Assembly (NCBI RefSeq): GCF_030846195.1
Contig: NZ_JAVCWH010000001.1
Location: 124,001 to 188,000, forward strand
Direction of reading: 5' to 3'
DNA from: Paracoccus yibinensis
Lineage (GTDB): Bacteria > Pseudomonadota > Alphaproteobacteria > Rhodobacterales > Rhodobacteraceae
Length of the DNA: 64,000 nucleotides
Shown here: positions 7,833-21,471 of the stretch, in pieces
Layout of the letters: every line of letters begins with the position of its first letter
Position numbering within the stretch: the first letter of the stretch is position 1
The notes under the pieces: model-generated
Seen by the model: only the letters and a program-made list of their open reading frames with translations
Told to the model about the DNA's origin: nothing
Database searches by the model: none
Made by a program: the position numbers and the translations under genes

Positions 7833-8311
7833 TGCGCAAGCTCGACCTGTCCCAGGTGCCGGTCAAGACCGGCTCGATCTATCCCGGGCCCTATGCGGCG
7901 ATGATGGCCGGGCGGTCCAGCCTGCGGTTGGGGCAGGCGGCGGGGCTGACGCAGTTCGGCGTCAATCTGATCACGCTGGAACCCGGCGCCATGTCCTCGC
8001 TGCGCCATTGGCACCGGGCCGAGGACGAGTTCGTCATGGTGACCGAGGGTGAATGCGTGATGATCACCGATGATGGCGAGGAGATCATGCGCCCCGGTGA
8101 TTGCGTGGGCTTTCCCGCCAACACGCCGGATGGCCACCACTTCATCAACCGCAGCGATGCGCCCGCCCGCTTTCTCGTGATCGGCAGCAAGGCCGCCGAG
8201 GAAGTCGCGACCTATTCCGATGTCGATCTGGTGCTGACCATGAAGGACGGGACTGCGACCTATACCCACAAGGACGGGCGGCCCTATGCGCCCGAGGGAG
8301 AGAACGAATGA
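7832..8311 (+). CDS. cupin-domain protein in beta-oxidation operon
   Basis: This 159-residue protein carries a single cupin barrel. The first motif is LITLEPGAMSSLRHWHRAEDE with GECVMITDDGEE following, and the second is PANTPDGHHFINRSD. The His residues of HWH and GHH are suitable metal ligands. No enzyme activity can be assigned; candidates are a small dioxygenase, an isomerase or a ligand sensor. It overlaps the thiolase stop by 1 bp and the FadB start by 4 bp (ATGA), so its amount is tied to these enzymes. The shared operon suggests a role in handling an acyl-CoA-derived intermediate, which is inference. Confidence 0.85.
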   Translation: MRKLDLSQVPVKTGSIYPGPYAAMMAGRSSLRLGQAAGLTQFGVNLITLEPGAMSSLRHWHRAEDEFVMVTEGECVMITDDGEEIMRPGDCVGFPANTPDGHHFINRSDAPARFLVIGSKAAEEVATYSDVDLVLTMKDGTATYTHKDGRPYAPEGENE

Positions 8312-10491
8312 CCGATTTCACCATGCAGAAGGACGCCGATGGCGTGGCCGTCATTACCTGGGACGTGCCGGGCAAGTCGATGAACGTGCTGTCGCTTGAA
8401 GGTGCAGCGCAGTTGGACGCGCTGATCGACGAGGCACTGTCCGACGAGGCCGTCAAGGGCATCGTCATCACCAGCGGCAAGAAGGACTTCGCCGCCGGGA
8501 TGGACCTGAACGTCATCGCGCAGATGAAGCAGGGCGGCGCCCAGCAGATCTTCGACGGAATCATGACCCTGCACCACGCCCTGCGCAAGATCGAGCGGGG
8601 GGGCATGGACCCGAAGACGCTCAAGGGCGGCAAGCCCATCGCCGCCGCCCTGCCCGGCACCGCGCTTGGCATCGGGCTGGAACTGCCGTTGGCCACGCAC
8701 CGCATTTTTGCGGCGGACAATCCCAAGGCCAAGATCGGCCTGCCCGAGATCATGGTCGGCATCTTCCCCGGCGGCGGCGGCACGATCCGGCTGTCGCGCA
8801 AGCTGGGCGCCATGGCCGCCGCGCCCTTTTTGCTGGAAGGCAAGCTGTCGGACCCGAAGAAGGCCAAGGCCGCCGGGCTGATCGACGAAGTGGTCGCCGA
8901 TCCGCTGCCTGCTGCCCGCGAATGGGTGCTGAACGCGAAGGACGCCGACCTGGTCAAGCCTTGGGACCAGAAGGGCTACAAGATGCCGGGTGGCGAGCCC
9001 TATCACCCGGCGGGCTTCATGACCTTCGTGGGCGCCTCGGCCATGGTGAACGGCAAGACCATGGGGGTCTATCCCGCCGCCAAGGCGCTGCTGTCCGCGG
9101 TCTATGAAGGCGCGCAGGTGCCCTTCGACACGGCGCTGAAGATCGAGGCGCGGTGGTTCACCAACGTGCTGATGAACCCGTCCAGCACGGCGATGATCCG
9201 CAGCCTGTTCATCAACAAGGAAGCCTTGGAGAAGGGCGCGAACCGCCCCGAGGCGCCGGACCAGTCGGTCAGGAAGGTCGGCATTCTGGGCGCAGGGATG
9301 ATGGGCGCGGGCATCGCCTATGTCAGCGCCATGGCGGGGATCCAGGTGGTGCTGATCGACGCGAAACAGGAGGCCGCGGACAAGGGCAAGGCCTATTCCG
9401 AAGGGCTGCTAGACAAGGCCATCAGCCGCAAGAAATCCACCGAGGAGAAGAAGACCGAGGTTCTGGCGCGCATCACCGCGACGACCGATTACGCCGCGCT
9501 GGAGGGCTGCGACCTGGTGGTCGAGGCCGTGTTCGAGGACCCCTCTATCAAGGCCGAGGTCACGAAGAAAGCCGAGGCCGCGATCCCGGCGGACGCGATT
9601 TTCGCCACCAACACCTCAACCCTGCCGATCAGCGACCTGGCGAAGGCCAGCAGCCGCCCGGACCAGTTCATCGGCATCCACTTCTTCAGCCCCGTGGACA
9701 AGATGATGCTGGTCGAGATCATCAAGGGCCAGCAGACCGGCCCCCGCGCGGTGGCCAAGGCGCTGGATTTCGTGCGCCAGATCCGCAAGACGCCGATTGT
9801 GGTGAACGACGCGCGCTTCTTCTATGCCAACCGCTGCATCATTCCCTATATCAACGAAGGCATCCGCATGGTGGCCGAGGGCGTGAACCCGGTGCTGGTC
9901 GAAAACGCCGCCAAGCTGATGGGGATGCCGCTGGGGCCGCTGCAACTGGTCGATGAGACATCCATCGACTTGGGCGTGAAGATCGCCAAGGCCACCCGCG
10001 CGGCGATGGGCGACGCCTATCCCGACGGCAATGTGGACGAGGTGCTGTTCTGGATGGCAGAGCAGGGTCGCCTGGGCCGCAAGTCGAACGCAGGCTTCTA
10101 TGCCTATGACGCGGAGGGCAAGCGGCAGGGGCTATGGGAGGGCTTGGCCGCCCGCTATCCGCAGCCGGACGACCAGCCGGACCTGACCACCGTGCAGCAC
10201 CGCCTGATGTTCGCTCAGACGCTGGAAGCCGTGCGCGCCTTTGAACAAGGCGTACTGGAGGATATCCGAGAAGGCGATGTGGGCGCGATCCTGGGCTGGG
10301 GCTTCGCGCCCTGGTCTGGCGGTCCCTTCGCCTGGCTGGACATGCTGGAGGCCGCGCGGGCCGTGCAGATCTGCGACCGCCTGTCGGCCGAGCATGGCGA
10401 CCGCTTCGCCGCCCCGCAGATGCTGCGCGACATTGCCGAAAGCGGGCGGTCCTTCTATGACCGCTTCGGCAGCGGCAAGAAGGCCGCCTGA
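8308..10491 (+). CDS. fadB: FadB-like enoyl-CoA hydratase / 3-hydroxyacyl-CoA dehydrogenase
   Basis: This 727-residue bifunctional enzyme performs hydration and NAD-dependent oxidation of acyl-CoA in beta-oxidation. The N-terminal crotonase domain (about 1-200) contains KKDFAAGMDLNVIAQM and IMVGIFPGGGGTIRL. The Rossmann domain begins near residue 323, with Gly328-x-Gly330-x-x-Gly333 in VGILGAGMMGAGIAY. The catalytic His lies in GIHFFSPVDKMMLVEI. C-terminal dehydrogenase domains follow to the end. The ATG overlaps the cupin stop. A strong hairpin terminator begins 11 bp after the stop, closing the operon. Confidence 0.94.
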   Translation: MTDFTMQKDADGVAVITWDVPGKSMNVLSLEGAAQLDALIDEALSDEAVKGIVITSGKKDFAAGMDLNVIAQMKQGGAQQIFDGIMTLHHALRKIERGGMDPKTLKGGKPIAAALPGTALGIGLELPLATHRIFAADNPKAKIGLPEIMVGIFPGGGGTIRLSRKLGAMAAAPFLLEGKLSDPKKAKAAGLIDEVVADPLPAAREWVLNAKDADLVKPWDQKGYKMPGGEPYHPAGFMTFVGASAMVNGKTMGVYPAAKALLSAVYEGAQVPFDTALKIEARWFTNVLMNPSSTAMIRSLFINKEALEKGANRPEAPDQSVRKVGILGAGMMGAGIAYVSAMAGIQVVLIDAKQEAADKGKAYSEGLLDKAISRKKSTEEKKTEVLARITATTDYAALEGCDLVVEAVFEDPSIKAEVTKKAEAAIPADAIFATNTSTLPISDLAKASSRPDQFIGIHFFSPVDKMMLVEIIKGQQTGPRAVAKALDFVRQIRKTPIVVNDARFFYANRCIIPYINEGIRMVAEGVNPVLVENAAKLMGMPLGPLQLVDETSIDLGVKIAKATRAAMGDAYPDGNVDEVLFWMAEQGRLGRKSNAGFYAYDAEGKRQGLWEGLAARYPQPDDQPDLTTVQHRLMFAQTLEAVRAFEQGVLEDIREGDVGAILGWGFAPWSGGPFAWLDMLEAARAVQICDRLSAEHGDRFAAPQMLRDIAESGRSFYDRFGSGKKAA

Positions 10492-10501
10492 CCCAAGCGA
10501 A

Positions 10502-10528
10502 ACGCCCCGGCCTTCACGGCCGGGGCGT
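10502..10528 (+). terminator. hairpin terminator closing the beta-oxidation operon
   Basis: ACGCCCCGGCC (10502-10512) pairs with GGCCGGGGCGT (10518-10528) around TTCAC, an 11-bp perfect stem. It lies between convergent genes and may serve both; the U-tract is poor. Confidence 0.7.
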
Positions 10529-10572
10529 GCCTGATCCTGCCCCTGCGTTGTTATTGTTGGCCTTCTCTGGGA

Positions 10573-10836
10573 TCAGTCGTCCCAGCGGTCGTCGTCATCA
10601 TCATCGTCGTCGTCCCAGCGATCATCATCGTCATCATCGTCATCGTGACGGATGCGGTAGCTGTATTCCCAGCGGCGGTCGTCATCGTCACGATCCCAGA
10701 AAGGGCCGTGATATTGCGGCGCGACGAAGCCGCGCAGGATGCGGCTGACGCCCTCGTCATCGCCCGCCAGGGCGGCGCTGGGCAAGGCCAGGCTTGCGGT
10801 GGCGGCAAGGGCAAGCAGGAAGCTGTGTCGTGTCAT
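10573..10836 (-). CDS. small secreted protein with poly-aspartate tail
   Basis: This 87-residue protein has a clear signal peptide, MTRHSFLLALAATASLALPSAALA, shown here in two parts: positively charged start MTRHS, then a hydrophobic core ending SAALA, with cleavage before GDDEG. The mature part ends in runs of aspartate: eight Asp, Arg-Trp, nine Asp, Arg-Trp, two Asp. The DNA there is an imperfect GAT/GAC triplet array. No domain is recognisable. The tail could bind Ca2+ or other cations in the periplasm, which is inference. It stands alone between the fadB terminator and proB. Real-gene confidence rests on the signal peptide and reading-frame length. Confidence 0.65.
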   Translation of the reverse strand: MTRHSFLLALAATASLALPSAALAGDDEGVSRILRGFVAPQYHGPFWDRDDDDRRWEYSYRIRHDDDDDDDDRWDDDDDDDDDRWDD

Positions 10837-10934
10837 GGCTGCGGTTCCTTCATCTGTCGCAGGCCATCCTGCCTGCGGGATGATGACGGACCAGCCGCAG
10901 GATTATTCCCGCGCTTGCGAAAAAACTGCGCCGC

Positions 10935-13081
<2,147 letters not shown>

Positions 13082-13208
13082 TCAAGGGGATGCGATACGC
13101 CCACTGGGCCCATCCTTCAAGAGGCGCAGGATTATTGCGAAAAACGCGATGGCTGAGCAAACTGGACAGATCGGTTCAAAACGACCCGAATCATGGTGGA
13201 GAGTGTCA

Positions 13209-13910
13209 ATGTCAAGCAAGGCCCTGGCCGAGTTCATCGGCACATTCATCCTTGTCTTCTTTGGAGTAGGCTCGGCGGTGCTGATGGGTGCCGAGATCGG
13301 CTTTCACGGTATTTCCATGGCATTCGGCCTGTCGATCATCGCAGCGGCCTATGGCCTTGGCGCGATATCGGGGGCCCAGCTCAACCCTGCGGTGTCGCTT
13401 GGCTTCCTGACTTCGGGGCGGATGGGCGGGGGTGACTTTGTCGCTTATTGCATTGCGCAGATTCTGGGGGCGACTGCCGCGGCCGCAGTCATCTATCTGA
13501 TCGCCTCGGGCAAGTCGGACTATTCCATCGCCCAGAACGGCCTTGGCCAGAACGGCTGGGGTGAGGGTTACAACGGCGGCTATACCCTGATGTCCGCCCT
13601 GGTCTTCGAATTCGTGGCGACCTTCCTGTTCGTGACCGTGATCCTGGGCGCGACCCAGACCGACGCACCGGCGGGCTTTGCTGGGCTTGCGATCGGGCTG
13701 ACGCTTGCCGGAATCCACCTTGTCGGTATCGACGTGACGGGAGTTTCGGTCAACCCCGCCAGGTCGATCGGACCAGCCATCTTCGTGGGCGGACCGGCCC
13801 TGTCGCAGCTTTGGCTGTTCATCCTGGCACCCCTTGCAGGGGGGGCCTTGGCGGGCGCACTGCACGGCGCAGGGATCACCCGTTCGCCGCACGTCAAGCC
13901 GCGGGGCTGA
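13209..13910 (+). CDS. aqpZ: aquaporin Z-type water channel
   Basis: This 233-residue inner-membrane protein has six transmembrane helices and two NPA half-helices. The first is SGAQLNPAVSLGF, the second VSVNPARSIGPA. The Arg following the second NPA belongs to the selectivity filter, and a His-containing helix (GIHLVGIDVTG) supports a water-selective AqpZ type over a glycerol facilitator. I chose MSSKALAEFIGTF at 13209, where the protein matches family N-termini; longer in-frame starts would extend through the obgE promoter region. It appears to be a single-gene unit between divergent obgE and co-directional selO. Confidence 0.92.
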   Translation: MSSKALAEFIGTFILVFFGVGSAVLMGAEIGFHGISMAFGLSIIAAAYGLGAISGAQLNPAVSLGFLTSGRMGGGDFVAYCIAQILGATAAAAVIYLIASGKSDYSIAQNGLGQNGWGEGYNGGYTLMSALVFEFVATFLFVTVILGATQTDAPAGFAGLAIGLTLAGIHLVGIDVTGVSVNPARSIGPAIFVGGPALSQLWLFILAPLAGGALAGALHGAGITRSPHVKPRG

Positions 13911-13969
13911 TCGACTGCCCCTTTTTCCATCCGCCTCCTGATCCTAGATGAAAGGGACAGGAGGCCCTG

Positions 13970-15370
13970 ATGATCCATTTCGACAACAGCTATGCCCGTC
14001 TGCCACAGGGCTTCTTTGCCCGCGTGGCGCCTACGCCTGTCGCCCAGCCACGCCTGCTGGCACTGAACGACGGTCTGGCGCGCCGGCTGGGCCTGGATGC
14101 GGACTGGCTGACCGGTCCCGAGGGCGTGGCGATGCTGGCGGGCAACGCCGTTCCGCAAGGGGCCGAGCCGATTGCCCAAGCCTATGCAGGCCACCAGTTC
14201 GGCGGCTTTGTCCCGCAGCTTGGCGACGGGCGCGCGGTGCTGCTGGGCGAGGTTGTGGCCCCCGACGGGGCGCGCTTCGACATCCAGCTGAAGGGCAGCG
14301 GACCGACGCCGTTCTCCCGGCGCGGCGACGGAAGGGCTTGGGTCGGGCCGGTGCTGCGCGAATACATCGTCAGCGAGTTCATGCATGCGATGGGCGTGCC
14401 GACCACGCGCGCCCTGGCGGCCGTCGCCACCGGGGAAACGGTCTGGCGGGAAAGCGGCCTGCCGGGCGCGGTGCTCACCCGCGTGGCTTCCAGCCATATC
14501 CGCGTCGGCACCTTCCAGTATTTCGCCGTCCGGGGGCAGGAGGACGCCTTGGCCGCCCTGACCGACCACGTCATCGCCCGCCATTATCCCACCGCCAACG
14601 GCCCGTTGTCGCTGCTGGATCACGTCATCGCGCGGCAGGCCGAAACCATCGCGCACTGGATGGCGCTTGGCTTCATCCACGGGGTGATGAACACCGACAA
14701 CATGGCCGTGTCGGGGGAAACCATCGACTATGGCCCCTGCGCCTTCATGGACGCCTATCATCCCGACACGGTGTTTTCGTCCATCGACCGGGGCGGGCGC
14801 TATGCCTGGGCGCAGCAGCCGCAGATCGCGGTATGGAACCTGGCGCAGCTTGCCACCTGCCTGATCCCGCTGATGGGCGAACGCGACGCTGCCATCGAAG
14901 CCGCGACAAAGTCCGTCCACAGCTTCGCCCCGATCTATCAGGCCGCCTGGCGCCGCCGCTTCGGCGAAAAGCTGGGCCTGACCGAGGCCGCCGACGTGCA
15001 ACCCCTGGCCGAGCGCCTGTTGACCATGATGGCCCAGCAGCGCGCCGACTTCACCCGTGTCTTCGCGGGCCTCGCCGACGGCCGCGCGCGGGACGAATTC
15101 ATCGACCGCGAGGCCTTCGACGCCTGGGCTGTTGACTGGCAGGCGCAGAACCCCGATCCCGAGTTGATGCGTCATGCGAACCCCGTCCGCATCCCGCGCA
15201 ACCACCAGATCGAGGAAGCCATCGTCGCAGCCGTGGCCGACGATCTTGGCCCCTTCCAGCGCCTGTTCGACGCCGTGATCCATCCGCGAGAGGCGCGCGC
15301 CGAATGGGATGACCTGTCTCATGCGCCCCTTGCGGAACAGATCGTGCATCAGACCTTCTGCGGGACCTGA
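13970..15370 (+). CDS. selO: SelO (YdiU) protein adenylyltransferase
   Basis: This 466-residue pseudokinase-fold enzyme transfers AMP to protein hydroxyl groups and is linked to redox homeostasis. Family motifs include [38 protein letters not shown] (glycine-rich loop), [12 protein letters not shown] and [20 protein letters not shown], which contains the metal-binding Asn and Asp. The C-terminus TFCGT is the bacterial Cys counterpart of the eukaryotic selenocysteine end. Length matches E. coli SelO (478). CAGGAGG lies 7 bp before the ATG. Function is inferred from the family. Confidence 0.94.
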   Translation: MIHFDNSYARLPQGFFARVAPTPVAQPRLLALNDGLARRLGLDADWLTGPEGVAMLAGNAVPQGAEPIAQAYAGHQFGGFVPQLGDGRAVLLGEVVAPDGARFDIQLKGSGPTPFSRRGDGRAWVGPVLREYIVSEFMHAMGVPTTRALAAVATGETVWRESGLPGAVLTRVASSHIRVGTFQYFAVRGQEDALAALTDHVIARHYPTANGPLSLLDHVIARQAETIAHWMALGFIHGVMNTDNMAVSGETIDYGPCAFMDAYHPDTVFSSIDRGGRYAWAQQPQIAVWNLAQLATCLIPLMGERDAAIEAATKSVHSFAPIYQAAWRRRFGEKLGLTEAADVQPLAERLLTMMAQQRADFTRVFAGLADGRARDEFIDREAFDAWAVDWQAQNPDPELMRHANPVRIPRNHQIEEAIVAAVADDLGPFQRLFDAVIHPREARAEWDDLSHAPLAEQIVHQTFCGT

Positions 15371-15459
15371 TCAAAACGCGGGCACTGCGCCGCCGCGACA
15401 CCGCAAGCCCTTGCGGCCACCTTGCCCCTGGCTATCCTGCGCCGAGTACGAAAGGCGGC

Positions 15460-16146
15460 ATGTTTTTGTTGAGACTGGCAAGTTACAACCTGCACAAATG
15501 CCGTGGCCTGACCGGCCCGCACGCGCCGGAACGCAACCTTGCCGTCATTGCTGCGCTGCGGCCAGACATCATCGCCCTGCAAGAGGTTGATTTTCGCCTG
15601 GGCGCCCGCCCCGAGGCCCTGCCCCGCCGGCTGATCCGCGATGCGACCGGCCTGGTCCCGGCGAACATGGCGACGACTGGGGAAAACTCGCTTGGCTGGC
15701 ACGGCCAGACGATCCTGATGCGCCCCGACCTGGCGGAACAGGCGGTGCTGCGCCGCCTGCCTTTGCCAGGGATCGAGCCGCGAGGGGCGGTCGTCCTTCG
15801 CCTGCCCCGGCTGACCGTGATCGGCGTCCATCTGGGGCTTGCACGGTCGTCGCGCCGGGCCCAGCTTGCACGGATCACGGCCCAGGCCGCGCGGATCGCC
15901 GACGACAACATCGTCCTGATGGGCGACTTCAACGAATGGCACGACAGCCGGGGGCTGGAATCGCTGGCCGGTTTCCGCGTCATTGCCCCTGGGCCTTCCT
16001 ATCCTGCACCCCTGCCGCAGTTCCGGTTCGACCGCTTCGCCATGTCCCATCATCTGACCCTGCTGCGTCAGGGCGTCTTTACCGGGGCCAGCGCGCGTGA
16101 GGCGTCCGACCACCTGCCCATCTGGGCAGAGATCGAGGAGCCCTGA
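15460..16146 (+). CDS. endonuclease/exonuclease/phosphatase-family protein
   Basis: This 228-residue protein has the EEP fold of Mg2+-dependent phosphodiesterases. Key motifs are ASYNLHKCRG (metal Asn), ALQEVDFR (catalytic Glu), VIGVHLGL, VLMGDFNEWHDS (Asp and Asn) and ASDHLPIWAEI (catalytic Asp-His). The active site therefore looks complete. No signal peptide is evident. The substrate could be nucleic acid, an inositol-type phosphate or a phospholipid; related small alphaproteobacterial proteins sit beside cardiolipin synthase genes, but none is here. It lies 69 bp before eno and may share its transcription. Confidence 0.88.
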   Translation: MFLLRLASYNLHKCRGLTGPHAPERNLAVIAALRPDIIALQEVDFRLGARPEALPRRLIRDATGLVPANMATTGENSLGWHGQTILMRPDLAEQAVLRRLPLPGIEPRGAVVLRLPRLTVIGVHLGLARSSRRAQLARITAQAARIADDNIVLMGDFNEWHDSRGLESLAGFRVIAPGPSYPAPLPQFRFDRFAMSHHLTLLRQGVFTGASAREASDHLPIWAEIEEP

Positions 16147-17490
<1,344 letters not shown>

Positions 17491-17513
17491 TCGCATCCCC
17501 TTCGGAAACCGCA

Positions 17514-17550
17514 AAGCCGCCCCTGCACCTGCGGGGGCGGCTTCATTTTT
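17514..17550 (+). terminator. intrinsic terminator of eno
   Basis: AAGCCGCCCC (17514-17523) pairs with GGGGCGGCTT (17534-17543) and is followed by CATTTTT. Classic GC stem plus U-tract. Confidence 0.92.
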
Positions 17551-17572
17551 GTCGTTGACCTGACGCACCCTC

Positions 17573-17600
17573 TCGACAGGCGGCGATCAGGGACTAAACT
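17573..17600 (+). promoter_or_regulatory. candidate promoter for dctP
   Basis: TCGACA (17573-17578) and TAAACT (17595-17600) are 16 bp apart, 67 bp upstream of the dctP ATG and just after the eno terminator. Inferred from hexamer similarity. Confidence 0.4.
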
Positions 17601-17621
17601 GCACCTCGTTCGGGGGCATGA

Positions 17622-18806
<1,185 letters not shown>

Positions 18807-18825
18807 GATCGTCCCGAAACGACAG

Positions 18826-18855
18826 AACCGCCGCGGATCATCCGCGGCGGTTTTT
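18826..18855 (+). terminator. intrinsic terminator of dctP
   Basis: AACCGCCGCGGA (18826-18837) pairs perfectly with TCCGCGGCGGTT (18841-18852) around TCA and ends in TTTTT. Confidence 0.92.
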
Positions 18856-18904
18856 CATGCGACAACGAAAGGCCGACGCGCGTCCCGGTGCGGGTGGCGG
18901 AATG

Positions 18905-18933
18905 AAAAAAGGCCGGGTCGAACCCGGCCTTTT
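18905..18933 (-). terminator. intrinsic terminator of dctM
   Basis: On the minus strand a 12-bp stem (18907-18918 with 18922-18933) around TCG is followed by a T-run, the A-run at 18905-18910 on the plus strand. It starts 5 bp after the dctM stop. Confidence 0.9.
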
Positions 18934-18937
18934 GTCG

Positions 18938-20830
18938 TCAGTTGCTGCCGCCAAGACCCGGCGGCGGGCCGCCCAGGCCCAGACCGCCCGGGGCGGGCGC
19001 AGGCTGCGGCTCGGCCGGGGGCGCGCCTTCGGCTGGGGCTGCGGGTGCCGGTGCCGCCGGTGCGCCAAGGCCGGGAGGAGGCGCGCCGAGGCCCGGGGGC
19101 GTGCCGCCCAGGCCGCCCGAGGGGGGCGTCGTGCCGCCGTCGGCCGGGGCTTGCTGGCCAAAGGGCGCACCCAGGCCACCCAGCGATCCAAAGCCGCCGC
19201 TGGTGCCGCTGCCCATTCCTCCGGCCGGGATTTCCAGCCGGATGTTCGAGGTATCGACCGGCGCCCCCTTGTAGTGCATGACCATGCCGGGGAAGGCGAT
19301 CACCACGCCGATCATCACCAACTGGATGCAGACGAACGGCACCGCGCCCCAGTAGATCTGGCCGGTTCTGACAGGCGCCGTCCGCTTCTTGGTGACCTTG
19401 TCGATATACTCGGCCTTGGGCGCGACCGAGCGCAGGTAGAACAGCGCAAAGCCGAAGGGCGGGTGCATGAAGGCGGTCTGCATGTTCACGCCCAGGATCA
19501 CGCCGAACCAGATCAGGTCGATGCCCAACGCCTCGGCCGCGGGGGCCAGCAGGGGCACGATGATGAAGGCCAGTTCGAAGAAGTCCAGGAAGAAGGCCAG
19601 CAGGAACACCATGATCGAGACCACGATGAGGAAGCCGTATTCGCCCCCCGGCAGCGAGGTCAGCAGGTGTTCCACCCAAAGGTGCCCGTTCACGCCATAG
19701 AAGGTCAGCGAGAAGACCCGCGCGCCGATCAGGATGAACATCACAAAGGCCGACAGCCGCGTGGTGGCGTAAAGCGCCTGGCGGATCACGTCCATCGACA
19801 GCCGCTTCTTGATGCCCGCCATGAACAGCGCGCCGACTGCGCCCATCGCGCCGCCCTCGGTCGGGGTGGCGATGCCCAGGAAGATCGTGCCCAGCACCAG
19901 GAAGATCAGCGCAAGCGGCGGGATCAGCACGATGATGACCTGCTGGGCCAGCCGCGACATCATGTTGATGCCCGTGACCTTGTCCAGCAGCGCCACGACA
20001 TAGATCACCGACACAGCGATCACGAGGCCCCAGATCGGCGCATCGGCTGCGTGGTCCGGCCCCAGCCAGCGGGTCGTCAGCCAGAAGATGACGGCCGCCC
20101 CCGCCAGGGCCACGATCAGCGAGGTGACGCCCGATCCCAGGGTCCGCGCCTCTTTCGGCAGCGCCGGCAGATAATGCGGCCGGATCATCGACACCACGAA
20201 GATGTAAAGCATGTAGAACCCGGTCAGCACCAGGCCGGGGATCATCGCGCCCTTGTACATGTCGCCCACCGAGCGGCCCAACTGGTCCGCCAGCACGATC
20301 AGCACCAGCGACGGCGGGATGATCTGCGCCAATGTCCCGGACGCCGCGATCACGCCCGAGGCCACGCGCCGGTCATAGCCATAGCGCAGCATGATCGGCA
20401 GCGAGATCAGGCCCATCGCGATGACGGACGCGGCGACCACGCCGGTGGTGGCTGCCAGCAGCGCACCCACGATGACGACGGCATAGGCAAGGCCGCCCCT
20501 GATCGGGCCGAACAGCTGGCCGATCGTGTCCAGAAGGTCCTCGGCCATGCCGGATTTTTCCAGCACGATGCCCATGAAGGTGAAGAAGGGGATCGCCAGC
20601 AATGTCTCGTTGGCGACGACCCCTCCGAAGAAGCGGTCAGGCAGGGCGCCAAGAAGCGGCCAGGAAAGGTTGATGGACCCGCCCGACAGCGGTGCAAGTT
20701 CCACGCCGATGATGAAGAACAAAAGGCCGTTCGCCGCCAGGGCGAAGGCGACCGGATAGCCGACCAGCAGGAAGACGATCAGCGAAACGAACATGATCGG
20801 CGCCATGTTCTGCGCGATGAGTTCCATCAT
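18938..20830 (-). CDS. dctM: TRAP transporter large permease with long Pro/Gly/Ala tail
   Basis: This 630-residue inner-membrane protein is the transport subunit of a TRAP system, with about 12-14 hydrophobic helices. Conserved stretches include FFTFMGIVLEKSGMAEDLLD, TTGVVAASVIAMGLISLP, SGTLAQIIPPSLVLIVLADQ and LGIATPTEGGAMGAVGA. It belongs to the longer DctM type; classical DctM proteins are about 430 residues. The last 94 residues (from about GGMGSGTSGG) are low-complexity Gly/Pro/Ala with three PPGLG units, an unusual soluble tail. The ATG at 20830 overlaps the dctQ stop (ATGA). It is the probable partner of the TakP-like binding protein across the terminators. Confidence 0.92.
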   Translation of the reverse strand: MMELIAQNMAPIMFVSLIVFLLVGYPVAFALAANGLLFFIIGVELAPLSGGSINLSWPLLGALPDRFFGGVVANETLLAIPFFTFMGIVLEKSGMAEDLLDTIGQLFGPIRGGLAYAVVIVGALLAATTGVVAASVIAMGLISLPIMLRYGYDRRVASGVIAASGTLAQIIPPSLVLIVLADQLGRSVGDMYKGAMIPGLVLTGFYMLYIFVVSMIRPHYLPALPKEARTLGSGVTSLIVALAGAAVIFWLTTRWLGPDHAADAPIWGLVIAVSVIYVVALLDKVTGINMMSRLAQQVIIVLIPPLALIFLVLGTIFLGIATPTEGGAMGAVGALFMAGIKKRLSMDVIRQALYATTRLSAFVMFILIGARVFSLTFYGVNGHLWVEHLLTSLPGGEYGFLIVVSIMVFLLAFFLDFFELAFIIVPLLAPAAEALGIDLIWFGVILGVNMQTAFMHPPFGFALFYLRSVAPKAEYIDKVTKKRTAPVRTGQIYWGAVPFVCIQLVMIGVVIAFPGMVMHYKGAPVDTSNIRLEIPAGGMGSGTSGGFGSLGGLGAPFGQQAPADGGTTPPSGGLGGTPPGLGAPPPGLGAPAAPAPAAPAEGAPPAEPQPAPAPGGLGLGGPPPGLGGSN

Positions 20831-21471
20831 TTGCGGTCGTCCTTGCGCGTCTTGTCGGCGGGAATGTCGGTCAGCGGGTGGTCGGGATCGGCAAAGCCCG
20901 CCTGTTTCAGCAGTTCCTCGTCCAGATCCAGCGGCGCGTGGTGGCCGGAGGGCGCGTTGTAGTCGGGGATGATCCCGCGCATCACGGCAATCTTCTTGAT
21001 GATCTCGGAGATGCCCTGGAACAGCAGCAGCAGGAAGCCCGTGAACAGCAGCGCCTTGGCCGGCCACAGGATCAGCCCGCCGGCGTTCATCGACATCTCT
21101 CCGGTGCGATAGGATCGCGCAAGCCAGGGCCAGGTCAGCCACAGCGTCAGCAGGACCATCGGCATCAGGAAGAAGATGTGGCCCAGAAGCTCGATCCAGT
21201 GCTGGACCCGGCGTGACAAGGCACCGAACAGGATGTCGATGCGGATATGCTCGTTCTCCAGCAGCGTATAGGCCGCCGCCAGCAGGAAGGCCGCGCCGTA
21301 AAGATACCATTGCAATTCAAGCCAGGCATTCGACGACATGCTGAATGCCTTGCGGATGACCGCGTTGATCGCACTGACGAAGATCGCCAGCAGGATCAAC
21401 CAGGACACGTTCCTGCCGATCACGGTGTTGACGCGGTCGATGCCGCGGGACAGGGCCAGAAGGCCGTTCAT
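20827..21471 (-). CDS. dctQ: TRAP transporter small permease
   Basis: This 214-residue membrane protein is the four-helix DctQ subunit. It starts MNGLLALSRGIDRVNTVIG, followed by helix WLILLAIFVSAINAVI. The family segment SSNAWLELQWYLYGAAFLLAA and ENEHIRIDILFGALSRR are clear. A charged C-terminal tail of about 50 residues extends past the last helix. The start at 21471 is preceded at 6 bp by GGGGGAGGA; an earlier in-frame start at 21510 would place that site inside the gene. It heads the dctQM operon and its stop overlaps dctM. Confidence 0.92.
   Translation of the reverse strand: MNGLLALSRGIDRVNTVIGRNVSWLILLAIFVSAINAVIRKAFSMSSNAWLELQWYLYGAAFLLAAAYTLLENEHIRIDILFGALSRRVQHWIELLGHIFFLMPMVLLTLWLTWPWLARSYRTGEMSMNAGGLILWPAKALLFTGFLLLLFQGISEIIKKIAVMRGIIPDYNAPSGHHAPLDLDEELLKQAGFADPDHPLTDIPADKTRKDDRK

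Noticed and set aside
10551..10814. Alternative Met/Thr-rich reading of the Asp-rich gene region
   Set aside because: The frame yielding a signal peptide followed by Asp runs is more plausible. The Met/Thr-rich version is a triplet-repeat frame artefact.
15401..15416. Hairpin CCGCAA-GCCC-TTGCGG after selO
   Set aside because: The stem is only 6 bp with no U-tract, too weak to call a terminator.
18857..20962. A roughly 700-codon open frame antisense to dctM
   Set aside because: The translation is almost all Arg, Gln, His, Asp and Gly without any fold. The opposite strand encodes a clear TRAP permease.
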